Shown: in pieces, positions 42,046 to 51,573 of the stretch
How the letters are laid out: every line of letters begins with the position of its first letter
How positions within the stretch are numbered: position 1 is the stretch's first letter
Assembly: GCF_918697865.1 (NCBI RefSeq)
Contig: NZ_CAKKMV010000020.1
Coordinates: 27,841-91,840, forward strand
Source of the DNA: Massilia sp. Bi118
GTDB lineage: Bacteria; Pseudomonadota; Gammaproteobacteria; Burkholderiales; Burkholderiaceae_D
Direction: 5' to 3'
DNA length: 64,000 nt
Notes under the pieces: model-generated
The model's database searches: none
What the model saw: the letters and a program-made list of their open reading frames with translations, nothing else
Told to the model about the DNA's origin: nothing
Position numbers and translations under genes: made by a program

Positions 42046-43440
42046 GTGGGTATTCACATCATCAAGATGCCCGACGTGGGCGAAGGCATTGCGGAATGCG
42101 AAGTGGTGGCCTGGCGCGTCCAGCCCGGCGATACGATCACGGAAGACCAGATCCTGGCCGACGTCATGACCGACAAGGCCACCGTCGAGATTCCGTCGCC
42201 GGTCCATGGAAAAGTCATGGCGCTCGGCGGCAAGGTCGGCGAATCGCTGCCGGTGGGCGGCGAGCTGATCCGCATCGAAGTCGAGGGTGCGGGCAATTTC
42301 AAGGGCGATGCAGCGAAGCCGGCTGCTGCCGCGCCTGCTGCTCCCGCTCCTGCGGCGGACGAGCCGGCGGAGGTGCCGCATGGTTTCGTGCCGGAGCCGC
42401 AGCGCGTTGCCGCTGGTGCAGCCAGCGTGTCCGCCGCCGCTGCGCCTGCCGCCGCGGCGCGCGCACCTGCCGCTGCCCCGTCGCCGGCAGCGCGTTCGGC
42501 GCGGCCTGAACCACAAGGAAACGGCGCCGCTTCGCGCGCGCTTTTCCGTGATCCGAACGAAAAGCCCCTGGCCGCGCCCGCCGTGCGCAAGCGCGCCTGG
42601 GACATGGGCATCGAACTGCAATACGTGGCCGGCAGCGGCCCGGCCGGCCAGATCACCCATGCCGACCTCGATGCTTACGTATCCGGAAGCCGGCGCGGCC
42701 ACGCCACCGAGGCGGGCGGCGACAAGCGCTATGCCGAACTGCATGGGGAGGAAGCGGTGCCGCTGATCGGCCTGCGCCGCAAGATCGCCGAGAAGATGCA
42801 GCTGTCGAAGCGGCAGATCCCGCACTTCACCTACGTGGAAGAAGTCGACGTCACCGAACTCGAAGCCCTGCGCGCCCAGCTCAACGATCGCTATGGCAAG
42901 GAGCGCGGCAAGCTGACCCTGCTGCCGCTGCTGATGCGCGCGGTGGTGCTGGCGATCCGCAAGTTCCCCGAGGTGAATGCGCGCTTCGACGACCAGGCCG
43001 GCATCGTCACCCGCTACCAGCCGGTTCACCTGGGCATCGCTACCCAGACCGACGCCGGCCTGATGGTGCCTGTGATCCGCAATGCCGAGGCCCGCGACCC
43101 GTGGTCCAGCGCGAAGGAAATCCTGCGCCTGGCGGAAGCCGCGCGCACCGGCAAGGCGGCGCGCGACGAGTTGTCCGGCTCGACCATCACCATCACCAGC
43201 CTGGGTCCGCTGGGCGGCATCGTCTCCACCCCGGTGATCAACCATCCTGAAGTGGCGATCGTCGGCGTCAACCGCATCCTCGATCGCCCGGTCGTGAAGA
43301 ACGGCGGCCTGGTGCCGCGCAAGCTGATGAATCTGTCGTCCTCCTTCGACCACCGGGTTATCGACGGCATGGTCGCGGCCGAGTTCATCCAGACCGTCCG
43401 CGGCTACCTCGAGTCGCCGGCAACGCTGTTCGTCGAATAA
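42046..43440 (+). CDS. bkdB: Branched-chain 2-oxoacid dehydrogenase E2 (dihydrolipoyl acyltransferase)
   Basis: 464 residues, GTG start 3 bp after bkdA2. Lipoyl domain at 1-80 with the modified Lys in DVMTDKATVEI (about residue 44); an Ala/Pro-rich swinging linker at about 85-165; peripheral subunit-binding domain at about 170-210 (AAPAVRKRAWDMGIELQYVA); catalytic domain from about 235 with the active His in FDHRVIDGMVAAEF (about 427). It moves the branched acyl group from E1 to CoA and is the core of the complex. One lipoyl domain only. Confidence 0.95.
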   Translation: MGIHIIKMPDVGEGIAECEVVAWRVQPGDTITEDQILADVMTDKATVEIPSPVHGKVMALGGKVGESLPVGGELIRIEVEGAGNFKGDAAKPAAAAPAAPAPAADEPAEVPHGFVPEPQRVAAGAASVSAAAAPAAAARAPAAAPSPAARSARPEPQGNGAASRALFRDPNEKPLAAPAVRKRAWDMGIELQYVAGSGPAGQITHADLDAYVSGSRRGHATEAGGDKRYAELHGEEAVPLIGLRRKIAEKMQLSKRQIPHFTYVEEVDVTELEALRAQLNDRYGKERGKLTLLPLLMRAVVLAIRKFPEVNARFDDQAGIVTRYQPVHLGIATQTDAGLMVPVIRNAEARDPWSSAKEILRLAEAARTGKAARDELSGSTITITSLGPLGGIVSTPVINHPEVAIVGVNRILDRPVVKNGGLVPRKLMNLSSSFDHRVIDGMVAAEFIQTVRGYLESPATLFVE

Positions 43441-43455
43441 GGGTTTACCAAGAAG

Positions 43456-44892
<1,437 letters not shown>

Positions 44893-44901
44893 TAGCTAAC
44901 C

Positions 44902-45009
44902 CGTCGTCCCCGCGCAGGCGGGGATCCAAGTTGGACGCGCCACGTTAGCGCATACAGAACTTGGCGGGAATCATGCCGGGGCATGATTCCCGCCTGCGCG
45001 GGAACGACG
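44902..45009. repeat. Palindromic intergenic repeat, copy C (with nested extra hairpin)
   Basis: Left arm CGTCGTCCCCGCGCAGGCGG, right arm ending CCTGCGCGGGAACGACG. An additional inverted repeat GGCGGGAATCATGCC/GGCATGATTCCCGCC sits inside the right arm, absent from other copies. The centre has ACGTTAGCGCAT, a variant of the conserved core. It lies 10 bp after the lpdV stop. Confidence 0.9.
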
Positions 45010-45010
45010 G

Positions 45011-45271
45011 TTATTTATTCCGCTTATCCTCTTCAGACTGCCGGCTCCCGGCATTCCCGGTACTCAGGCTCTCGACCCCGCCCAAGCCAGTCTGCAACTC
45101 GCCAGCCTCCTCGATGCCGGCCCCGGTATCCGACCCGACCACATCATCCAGCCGCGAATCCGACTGCCTGTTGCCGCCGACGTCGCTGTGCCCCCAGTCA
45201 TTGTGCTGGTTACCGGCGCCGCCAATGTCGGCACCGCCCTTTGGTTCTTTCGGTCCGTTGTCTATCGTCAT
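45011..45271 (-). CDS. Small Gly/Asp/Ser-rich hydrophilic protein, paralogue of the next gene
   Basis: 86 residues from ATG 45271, with AAGGAG seven bases before it, inside the 11-bp gap after the upstream gene's stop. No hydrophobic stretch, no Cys, probably disordered: MTIDNGPKEPKGGADIGG. The middle QSDSRLDDVVGSDTG and the end LGGVESLSTGNAGSRQ match segments of the upstream gene product, so the two arose by duplication. It is not a family I know; small disordered proteins of this kind in the group may be stress-related, but that is a guess. Confidence 0.65.
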   Translation of the reverse strand: MTIDNGPKEPKGGADIGGAGNQHNDWGHSDVGGNRQSDSRLDDVVGSDTGAGIEEAGELQTGLGGVESLSTGNAGSRQSEEDKRNK

Positions 45272-45282
45272 CAATCGCTCCT

Positions 45283-45591
45283 TCACTGGCGGTTGCCGGA
45301 TTTATCGCGGTTCGTGTTGCCGCTCAGCTTCTCGATACCTTCCATGCCCGTCTTCAATGAATCCGGTGCGCTGGGGCGGAAACCCTGGCGTTGTTCCTGA
45401 TCGCTGTCGGAAGTCATCAGGTCGTCGGTCCGCGTATCCGACTGGGAATTGCCGGGGCCGGCTTCGCCCGACATCCGGCCGATGTCGCCGGTCCCGCCCG
45501 TGCCCATGGTGCCGGCCGAGCTGGTCCCGTCCTTCGTGACCTGATCGTAGTTGCGCCCTTTCGGGTCCTTGCCTTCGCTCTGGTTCGACAT
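45283..45591 (-). CDS. Small Gly/Asp/Ser-rich hydrophilic protein, first of a tandem pair
   Basis: 102 residues; its ATG at 45591 is preceded on the minus strand by GGAGGACCTC-type sequence (rich in GGAGG). MSNQSEGKDPKGRNYDQVTK opens the protein and a Gly/Thr run follows. QSDTRTDDLMTSDSD and MEGIEKLSGNTNRDKSGNRQ correspond to segments of the downstream partner. No hydrophobic segment or Cys. The two genes form an operon divergent from the kefF-like gene. Function unknown. Confidence 0.7.
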   Translation of the reverse strand: MSNQSEGKDPKGRNYDQVTKDGTSSAGTMGTGGTGDIGRMSGEAGPGNSQSDTRTDDLMTSDSDQEQRQGFRPSAPDSLKTGMEGIEKLSGNTNRDKSGNRQ

Positions 45592-45712
45592 GAGGTCCTC
45601 CTTTCGGTAAGGTCATATTCATCATAGCCCTGGCGGTGGCGATGACAAATAGGCAGGCGCCCGGCTGGCTTGTAGGACATGTCGGGCGGGGCATTGTGGA
45701 ATAATCAAGATC

Positions 45713-46285
45713 ATGAACAAACAACATATCCTCGTCCTGTACGCCCACCCTGCCCCGCAGCGCTCGCCGCTCAACCGCCGCCTGGCCGACGCCGCGCGCG
45801 CCACGCCCGGTGTCCTCGTCCAGGATCTGTACGACACCTACCCGGACTTCGACATCGACGCGGAACGCGAACGCGCCCTGGTGCAGGACGCCAGCCTGCT
45901 GGTCTTCCTGCACCCGATCCGCTGGTACGGCATGCCTTCGCTGCTGAAAGAGTGGATGGATGTGGTGATGGTACCCGGCTGGGCCTACGGCAAGCCGGAT
46001 TCCGTGCTGCGCGGTAAAGGCTACTGGCTGGTGGCCACCACCGGCAGCGGCGAGGACGCCTACCAGCCGGGCGGCCTGCACGGGCGGCCTTTCAGTGACT
46101 TCCTCGCGCCCTTCGAGCAGACCGCGGCCCTGTGCGGCATGGACTGGATCGCGCCGCTGGTGATGCACGGCGCGGCGCAGGCAGCCGAGCCGGCGGTCGA
46201 CGCCCACATCGCCGAATTCACGCGCCGGCTGCACGCTTATGCGGCGCCGCTGCAGGCCGCGCAGGCCGCGCAGGCGCAGGAGTAA
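45713..46285 (+). CDS. kefF: KefF-like NAD(P)H:quinone oxidoreductase / antiporter ancillary flavoprotein
   Basis: 190 residues of the flavodoxin-2 fold. YAHPAPQRSPLNRRLADAAR binds FMN phosphate, DLYDTYPDFDID is the next conserved loop, then LVFLHPIRWYGMPSLLKEWM and GKGYWLVATTGSGEDAYQPG. This is the KefF/KefG type that pairs with KefC/KefB. The KefC-like antiporter gene starts 3 bp after its stop, which supports the partner role: it is needed for full activity of the antiporter and also reduces quinones or electrophiles. Start ATG 45713. Confidence 0.87.
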   Translation: MNKQHILVLYAHPAPQRSPLNRRLADAARATPGVLVQDLYDTYPDFDIDAERERALVQDASLLVFLHPIRWYGMPSLLKEWMDVVMVPGWAYGKPDSVLRGKGYWLVATTGSGEDAYQPGGLHGRPFSDFLAPFEQTAALCGMDWIAPLVMHGAAQAAEPAVDAHIAEFTRRLHAYAAPLQAAQAAQAQE

Positions 46286-46288
46286 ACG

Positions 46289-48097
46289 ATGGAACACAGC
46301 ATCCTCACCAATGCCCTCGTCTACCTCGCGGCGGCCGTGGTCGCCGTCCCGCTGTCGAAACGACTGGGCATGGGCACCGTGCTCGGCTACCTGGCGGCCG
46401 GCATCCTGATCGGACCCTATGGCCTGAAACTGATCGGCAACGTCGAAGACGCCCTGCACTTCGCCGAATTCGGCGTGGTGCTGCTGCTGTTCCTGATCGG
46501 CCTCGAACTGGAACCGGACCGCCTTTGGGCGCTGCGCCGGCCCATCTTCGGCTGGGGCGGCGCCCAGGTCGCGGCCGTCGCGCTGGCCCTGTTCGGCGCC
46601 GCGCTGCTGGCTGGCGTCGGCTGGAAGCTGGCGCTGATCGCCGGACTCGGGCTGTCGCTGTCCTCGACCGCCATCGCACTGGCCTCGCTGGAAGAGCGCA
46701 ACCTGATGCCCACGCCCGCCGGCCAGGCCGGCTTCGCGATCCTGCTGTTCCAGGACATCGCCGCAATCCCGATGATCGCCATCGTGCCCCTGCTCGGCAT
46801 CCCCGACGAGGCCGGCTCGAGCGGCAACTTCTGGCTCGCGACCCTGAAAGTGGTCGGCGTGCTGGCCGGGATCATCGTCGGCGGCCGCTACCTGGTGCGC
46901 CCGCTGCTGCAGATCATCGCCCGCACCGACACGCGCGAGATCTTCACCGCTTTCGCGCTGCTGCTCGTGATCGCGATCGGGCTGCTGATGCAATGGATCG
47001 AGATGTCGATGGCGCTGGGCGCCTTCATGGCCGGCGTGCTGCTGGCCGATTCCGAATACCGCCATGCGCTCGAGACCGACCTCGAACCCTTCAAGGGCCT
47101 GCTGCTCGGGCTGTTCTTCATCGCGGTCGGCATGTCGGTGGATTTCGCGGTCTTCCTGGCGCGGCCGCTGATGATCCTGGGCCTGGTGGCGGCCTTCCTG
47201 CTGATCAAGACCGCGGTGCTGTACGGGCTCTCGCGCATCTTCGGCATCGCGCGCGGCCAGCATTTGCAGTTTGCGCTGCTGCTGTCGCAGGGCGGCGAAT
47301 TCGCCTTCGTGGTGTTCGGCGCGGCCGCCACCGCCAGGGTCTTCACCGACGATGTCGCCTCGATGCTGGTGGTCGTTGTGGCGCTGTCGATGGTGGTCAC
47401 GCCGCTGGTGCTGATGGCCTGGGACCGCATCATGGCCCGCCGGGAGTGCAAGGACAACAAGCCGGACGCCGACGCCATCGAGCCGAACGAGGACCACGTG
47501 ATCATCGCCGGCTTCGGCCGCTTCGGCCAGATCGTCGGCCGCTTCCTCAATGCGAACGATGTGAAGCTGACGGTGCTGGACCACGATCCCGACCAGATCG
47601 AGGTGCTGCGCCGCTTCGGCTTCAAGGTCTTCTACGGCGACGCCACCCGCGCCGACCTGCTGCGCGCCGCCGGCGCCGCCCGCGCCCGCGCACTGGTGGT
47701 GGCGATCGACGACGTCGACGACAGCCTGGAACTGGTCGAAACCGTGCGCCGCGACTGGCCGGACCTGCAGATCTTTGCGCGCGCCCGCAACGTCACCCAC
47801 TACTACCAGCTGATGGACCGCGGCGTGACGATGATCGAGCGCGAGACCTTCGAATCATCCCTGCAGATGGGGCGCGCGGTGCTGACTGCGGGACTCGGCC
47901 ACAATGCCTACCGCGTGCGCCAGGCGGCGCTGAAGTTCAGGAAGCACAATATCGCCAACGTGCATGCGGTCTATCCCTACTACAAGGATCGCGAGCAGTA
48001 CGAGTCGATGGCCAAGCGGGCGCGCGAGGAGTTGGAGGAGATGATAGCGCGCGACCGCCGCGCGCAGGAGGGGGAGACGCGCCACGACTGGGATTGA
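46289..48097 (+). CDS. kefC: Glutathione-regulated K+/H+ antiporter (KefC/KefB-like)
   Basis: 602 residues; GGAG lies seven bases before ATG 46289. About 12 helices of the CPA2 Na+/H+ exchanger fold (residues 1-385), including GLSLSSTAIALASLEERNL and FFIAVGMSVDFAVF, where Kef proteins have the ion-binding GSL/D motif region. A cytosolic RCK (TrkA-N) domain at about 395-515 has the NAD motif IIAGFGRFGQIVGRFLNAND, followed by a coiled C-terminal tail. Kef systems open when glutathione adducts of electrophiles bind and acidify the cytoplasm as protection. Neighbouring kefF-like gene fits. Confidence 0.92.
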   Translation: MEHSILTNALVYLAAAVVAVPLSKRLGMGTVLGYLAAGILIGPYGLKLIGNVEDALHFAEFGVVLLLFLIGLELEPDRLWALRRPIFGWGGAQVAAVALALFGAALLAGVGWKLALIAGLGLSLSSTAIALASLEERNLMPTPAGQAGFAILLFQDIAAIPMIAIVPLLGIPDEAGSSGNFWLATLKVVGVLAGIIVGGRYLVRPLLQIIARTDTREIFTAFALLLVIAIGLLMQWIEMSMALGAFMAGVLLADSEYRHALETDLEPFKGLLLGLFFIAVGMSVDFAVFLARPLMILGLVAAFLLIKTAVLYGLSRIFGIARGQHLQFALLLSQGGEFAFVVFGAAATARVFTDDVASMLVVVVALSMVVTPLVLMAWDRIMARRECKDNKPDADAIEPNEDHVIIAGFGRFGQIVGRFLNANDVKLTVLDHDPDQIEVLRRFGFKVFYGDATRADLLRAAGAARARALVVAIDDVDDSLELVETVRRDWPDLQIFARARNVTHYYQLMDRGVTMIERETFESSLQMGRAVLTAGLGHNAYRVRQAALKFRKHNIANVHAVYPYYKDREQYESMAKRAREELEEMIARDRRAQEGETRHDWD

Positions 48098-48118
48098 GCG
48101 GCGCCGGCAAGCGCAGCC

Positions 48119-48754
48119 TCAGCGCGGATAGGTGAAGCCCGTGCGTATATCCATCGGCAGCAGCCGTCCGCCCTCGCGCACCATCACGCGCTTGGGCGGC
48201 TCGTCACCCGCCAGCGCGCCTGGCGCCACAGTCAGGCCCTCGCCCTTGCGCATCAGCGGATCGCAGCGTTCGTACACGTTGGCGCAGCCCGTGGCCTTGA
48301 TCAGGGCCTGGACAACCGCCACTTTCCATTGGTCGACGCCGCCGGCGTTGAACTGGCACACCAGATAGCCGTCCGCCCCGCCATAGCTGTGGACCAGCAG
48401 GCCAGGCAAGCCGTCCTTGTCGCCGTCGACCAGCAAGACCAGCGTCTCCGGATCCGCACTGCGCAGCGCATCGGCGCGCAAGGCGACGCCGGCCTGGACG
48501 CGCCGCTTGATCATCGCGTGGTCGACCGGTTCGTCCTCGCGCAAGGTCCAGACGCGGGCGGCGACTTGCGATTTGGCGTTGTAGGCGGCGCGGGCGAGGA
48601 ACTGCCGCGACGAGGACAGCACGACCGCGGTCGCGCCGGGCTTGTTTCGCGCTGAGGGCTTACCCTCGACCTTGTCGATGGCGGAAATATAGATCAGCGG
48701 GTCGCCGGCAAGGATGCTTCTTTCCTTGCCCTGTTTGATGGTAATGGTGAGCAT
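48119..48754 (-). CDS. RlmI-like N-terminal PUA/linker protein lacking the methyltransferase domain
   Basis: 211 residues. It lines up with the first ~210 residues of 23S rRNA m5C methyltransferase RlmI (about 400 residues): PUA part with LARAAYNAKSQVAARVWTL, and then DGDKDGLPGLLVHSYGG, YERCDPLMRKGEGL, and LPMDIRTGFTYPR, where RlmI continues into its SAM-binding domain. Here a stop follows at once, and the next DNA belongs to kefC. So either a truncated gene or an RNA-binding standalone protein. Codon use looks normal and the frame is intact over 211 codons. No SAM motif is present, so it cannot methylate. Confidence 0.8.
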   Translation of the reverse strand: MLTITIKQGKERSILAGDPLIYISAIDKVEGKPSARNKPGATAVVLSSSRQFLARAAYNAKSQVAARVWTLREDEPVDHAMIKRRVQAGVALRADALRSADPETLVLLVDGDKDGLPGLLVHSYGGADGYLVCQFNAGGVDQWKVAVVQALIKATGCANVYERCDPLMRKGEGLTVAPGALAGDEPPKRVMVREGGRLLPMDIRTGFTYPR

Positions 48755-48968
48755 GTGCAGCTTTCGTTAGCAGGGACGGGATGATACAGCAAGCTGCGGA
48801 TGCGTCCGGCGCAAGCACAACGCCAGCACCAGTCATTCGCGACTTTGACGGGGTGTCCTGAGACACGCGCGAAGTGAAATCGTGCCCATTCCAGTATTGA
48901 TCGATCCAGAGGCAGGCAAGCTTCCTATCCTGCTAGCCTGATTCTGGAAGAATCACAGGAGGCGCGTC

Positions 48969-49448
48969 ATGGTGGATGAGCCGGATCCGGGACCCGAGTC
49001 GTCGTCGCTCCAATTCGAAATCAAGAAGCACGCGCATGAACGATGGTGGCGCGAGGACGAACTCGTCAACCAGCGGATGACCTGGCTCTTGACGACTCAG
49101 GGCGTACTCGGGACTGCCTTTGGATTCATCCTTTATCGAATTGCAGAGGTTAATTACACCCTTGAAAGCCCGCCGAAACTCGATACCGTCCATTACGTCA
49201 ACATCCTCTCATTGTTTTCTAATTTTTTGGTAGCGATTGGCATCGGAAGCTCTTTCATGTCCTTCATCGGCATATTGGCCGCATGCTTGGCACAATATTC
49301 TTTACGCAAGCAGTGCGGCGACTTCCTCGGCGTGACGGTCTGGACGACCTGGATGGGCCATCTGGTTGCCGTCTTCACACCGATACTGTGCGTCGTCGCA
49401 TGGAATTATGGCTTGCTGCTGCTCTTAATATTGATTACCAAAAAATAG
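48969..49448 (+). CDS. Small membrane protein, unknown family
   Basis: 159 residues; ribosome site AGGAGGCG ends about six bases before ATG 48969. An acidic start (MVDEPDPGPESSS) and a charged helix with HERWWREDELVNQRMTWLLT are followed by three transmembrane segments: about 45-62 (GVLGTAFGFILYRIA), 80-110 (LFSNFLVAIGIGSSFMSFIG) and 133-156 (VFTPILCVVAWNYGLLLLLI). Base composition is visibly less GC-rich than the neighbours, suggesting transfer. I do not recognise the family, though the RWWREDELVNQRMTWLL opening recalls small membrane proteins found in defence or accessory loci. Confidence 0.75.
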   Translation: MVDEPDPGPESSSLQFEIKKHAHERWWREDELVNQRMTWLLTTQGVLGTAFGFILYRIAEVNYTLESPPKLDTVHYVNILSLFSNFLVAIGIGSSFMSFIGILAACLAQYSLRKQCGDFLGVTVWTTWMGHLVAVFTPILCVVAWNYGLLLLLILITKK

Positions 49449-49599
49449 AGAGGGCCCGACGGTTCAGGTGTCGCGGCGACGGGCAAGAACACTATCATTT
49501 CTTTCAGGAAGCTTTTCCAGCTCTGACACGTTAACATCCTGCTCAGCTACCCGCTCGGCATTCGTCGAACGGGTTCCCAATGATGAGTCAGGAGACACG

Positions 49600-50508
49600 A
49601 TGCGCGCAGCAACACTCTTACGCCGATTCACCCTCAAAGCGGTCTGCGCAGGCGCAGCCCTCACCCTGCTCGGCGCCTCCGCCGCCGCCTTTGCCGCGCC
49701 TTTCGAGTCCACCCGCATCACGGTCCGTACCGAAGGCGCCGGCCCGGATGTGGTGCTGATCCCCGGCCTGAACTCCTCGCCGCGCGTCTGGACCGAAATG
49801 GTCGCGGCCGTGCCGGGCTACCGTTATCACCTGGTGCAGGTGTCCGGTTTCGCTGGCCAGCCGAAAGGCGGCAACGCCGAGGGTACGGTCGCCGCGCCGG
49901 TGGCCGAGGAGATCGACCGCTACATCAAGGAATCCGGCCTGAAGCAGCCGGCCGTGATCGGCCACTCGATGGGCGGGACCATCGGCATGATGCTGGCGGC
50001 GCGGCATCCGGCCGATTTGTCGCGGCTGATGGTGGTGGACATGGTGCCTTTCCTGGGCGTGTTCTTCGGCGGCCCGGGCGCGAATGCGGCGAACATCGTG
50101 CCGGTGGCCGACCGCATCGAAGCCGGCATGCGCGCGGCCACGCCCGACGACCGCAGCAAGCGTGCGGTCGCCACCATCAACAGCATGGTCGACACGGAGT
50201 CCATGCGCGCCGGCGCGATCGAGGATTCGCAGCGCAGTGACGTTGACGTGGGCACGCGGGCTTACCGCGAGCTGATCGTCACTGATCTGGGGCCGGAGCT
50301 CTCGAAGATTTCGGTGCCGGTGACGGTGCTTTACATCCAGCCGAAGTATGTGCCGGTTCCGGCCGAGCAGTTCGATGCGGTGTACAAGGGGGCGTTTGCG
50401 CCGGTGCAGAAGCTGGCGCTAAAGCGGGTGAATGACAGTGCGCACTTCATCATGTGGGATCAGCCGGCCAGGTTCCAGGCGGAGGTGAAGGAGTTTTTGG
50501 CCAGATAA
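49600..50508 (+). CDS. Exported alpha/beta hydrolase
   Basis: 302 residues from ATG 49600, CAGGAGA just upstream. Signal peptide 1-33 (LTLLGASAAAFAAPF). Catalytic Ser in VIGHSMGGTIGM (about 127), oxyanion region VVLIPGLNSSPRVW (about 52-65), and the late His in NDSAHFIMWDQPARF (about 282). The acid is probably the Asp in VVDMVPF or a later residue. It acts on an ester or amide in the periplasm; no substrate can be named. The last 70 codons are rich in G-ending codons. Repeat copy D begins right after the stop. Confidence 0.9.
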   Translation: MRAATLLRRFTLKAVCAGAALTLLGASAAAFAAPFESTRITVRTEGAGPDVVLIPGLNSSPRVWTEMVAAVPGYRYHLVQVSGFAGQPKGGNAEGTVAAPVAEEIDRYIKESGLKQPAVIGHSMGGTIGMMLAARHPADLSRLMVVDMVPFLGVFFGGPGANAANIVPVADRIEAGMRAATPDDRSKRAVATINSMVDTESMRAGAIEDSQRSDVDVGTRAYRELIVTDLGPELSKISVPVTVLYIQPKYVPVPAEQFDAVYKGAFAPVQKLALKRVNDSAHFIMWDQPARFQAEVKEFLAR

Positions 50509-50509
50509 T

Positions 50510-50597
50510 CGTCGTTCCCGCGCAGGCGGGAACCCAAGTTTGCTCGCGCAGACGTAACGCATGGAGAACTTGGGTTCCCGCCTGCGCGGGAACGACG
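50510..50597. repeat. Palindromic intergenic repeat, copy D (best preserved)
   Basis: Left arm CGTCGTTCCCGCGCAGGCGG followed by GAACCCAAGTT, right arm AACTTGGGTTCCCGCCTGCG followed by CGGGAACGACG: almost perfect 31-bp inverted arms around a central region that contains ACGTAACGCAT (reverse complement of the core in copy B). It fills the gap between convergent genes. Confidence 0.92.
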
Positions 50598-50598
50598 G

Positions 50599-51573
50599 TT
50601 ATTTTGGCGCCGGCTGTTCAGTCCACGTAGGCCCCATCGTCACCGGCTTCCCTTCGACCCAGTCCACCCTGTCGATACACATCCTGCGCGCGGTTCTAGC
50701 CGGATCCCAGGCGTGGTACACGATCCAGTCCTCGCTCCCATCCGGCGACACCGTGAACGAGTTATGCCCTGGCCCCAGCAACTCGCCGGACGAAGGCGTC
50801 CGCATCAGCAGCGCTTCGTGCCCGCCCTCCGGCCGGCGGTAGGGCCCCTCGGCGTGCCTGGCCACCACATAGCTAACGCCATAGTTTTCCTTCTCCCAGG
50901 CGCCGCCGCTGTAGAAGCAGTAGTAGTGGCTGTCGCGGTAGAGCACCGCAGCCCCCTCCACCGTGTGCCAGTCGTAGACGCTGCCATACATGGGCCGGTC
51001 CTTGCGGAACACGTGCCAGTCCTGGTGGGGGCGCACCACCACGCGCGGCTCGCCGGCCAGGGTCGTCATGTCGAGCAGCTTGTCGACCACGATGCCGGTG
51101 CCGATGCGCTCGTCGTGCGAGGCTTCGAGGAAGTCGACACAGTAGAACAGCCACCACTGCCCTTCGTCGTCGCGGAAGGGATGGGCGTCGATCGAGAAGG
51201 GCTGGCCGGGCACCAGCACCTTGCCGGCGTCCAGGAAGGGGCCTGCCGGATGGTCGGCTACCGCGACCCGCAGCTTCTGGTCGGTGCCCTCGGGCGCATT
51301 GCCGGACGAGTAGTACATGTAGAAGCGGCCGTCGTGGCTGGCCACTTCCGGCGCCCAGAAGTGATAACCCTGCTCCGCCTCCATGCCGGCGGCCGGCACC
51401 AGCGCGTGGCCCAATGCCTCCCAGTTCACCAGGTCGGTGGAGCGCAGCACCGGGATCTGCCGGCCACCGGCGGCGCCCGGTGCGGTGCCGTAGGCGTAGT
51501 AGACCCCGTCGTGCCGCAGCACGAAGGGATCGGCAAAGATCTCCGGATAAACCGGATTACGGTAGGTGCTCAT
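50599..51573 (-). CDS. Glycoside hydrolase family 43, cytosolic
   Basis: 324 residues without signal peptide. Five-bladed propeller catalytic residues: base Asp in EIFADPFVLRHDGVYYAYGT (about residue 11), pKa-modulating Asp in SIDAHPFRDDEGQWWLFY, and acid Glu in HTVEGAAVLYRDSHYYCFYS (about 205). GH43 enzymes are alpha-L-arabinofuranosidases, arabinanases or beta-xylosidases. Its ATG overlaps the stop of the TonB receptor gene (ATGA), so the two are translated together. Being cytosolic, it should trim oligosaccharides after import by the ABC system encoded upstream. Confidence 0.92.
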   Translation of the reverse strand: MSTYRNPVYPEIFADPFVLRHDGVYYAYGTAPGAAGGRQIPVLRSTDLVNWEALGHALVPAAGMEAEQGYHFWAPEVASHDGRFYMYYSSGNAPEGTDQKLRVAVADHPAGPFLDAGKVLVPGQPFSIDAHPFRDDEGQWWLFYCVDFLEASHDERIGTGIVVDKLLDMTTLAGEPRVVVRPHQDWHVFRKDRPMYGSVYDWHTVEGAAVLYRDSHYYCFYSGGAWEKENYGVSYVVARHAEGPYRRPEGGHEALLMRTPSSGELLGPGHNSFTVSPDGSEDWIVYHAWDPARTARRMCIDRVDWVEGKPVTMGPTWTEQPAPK

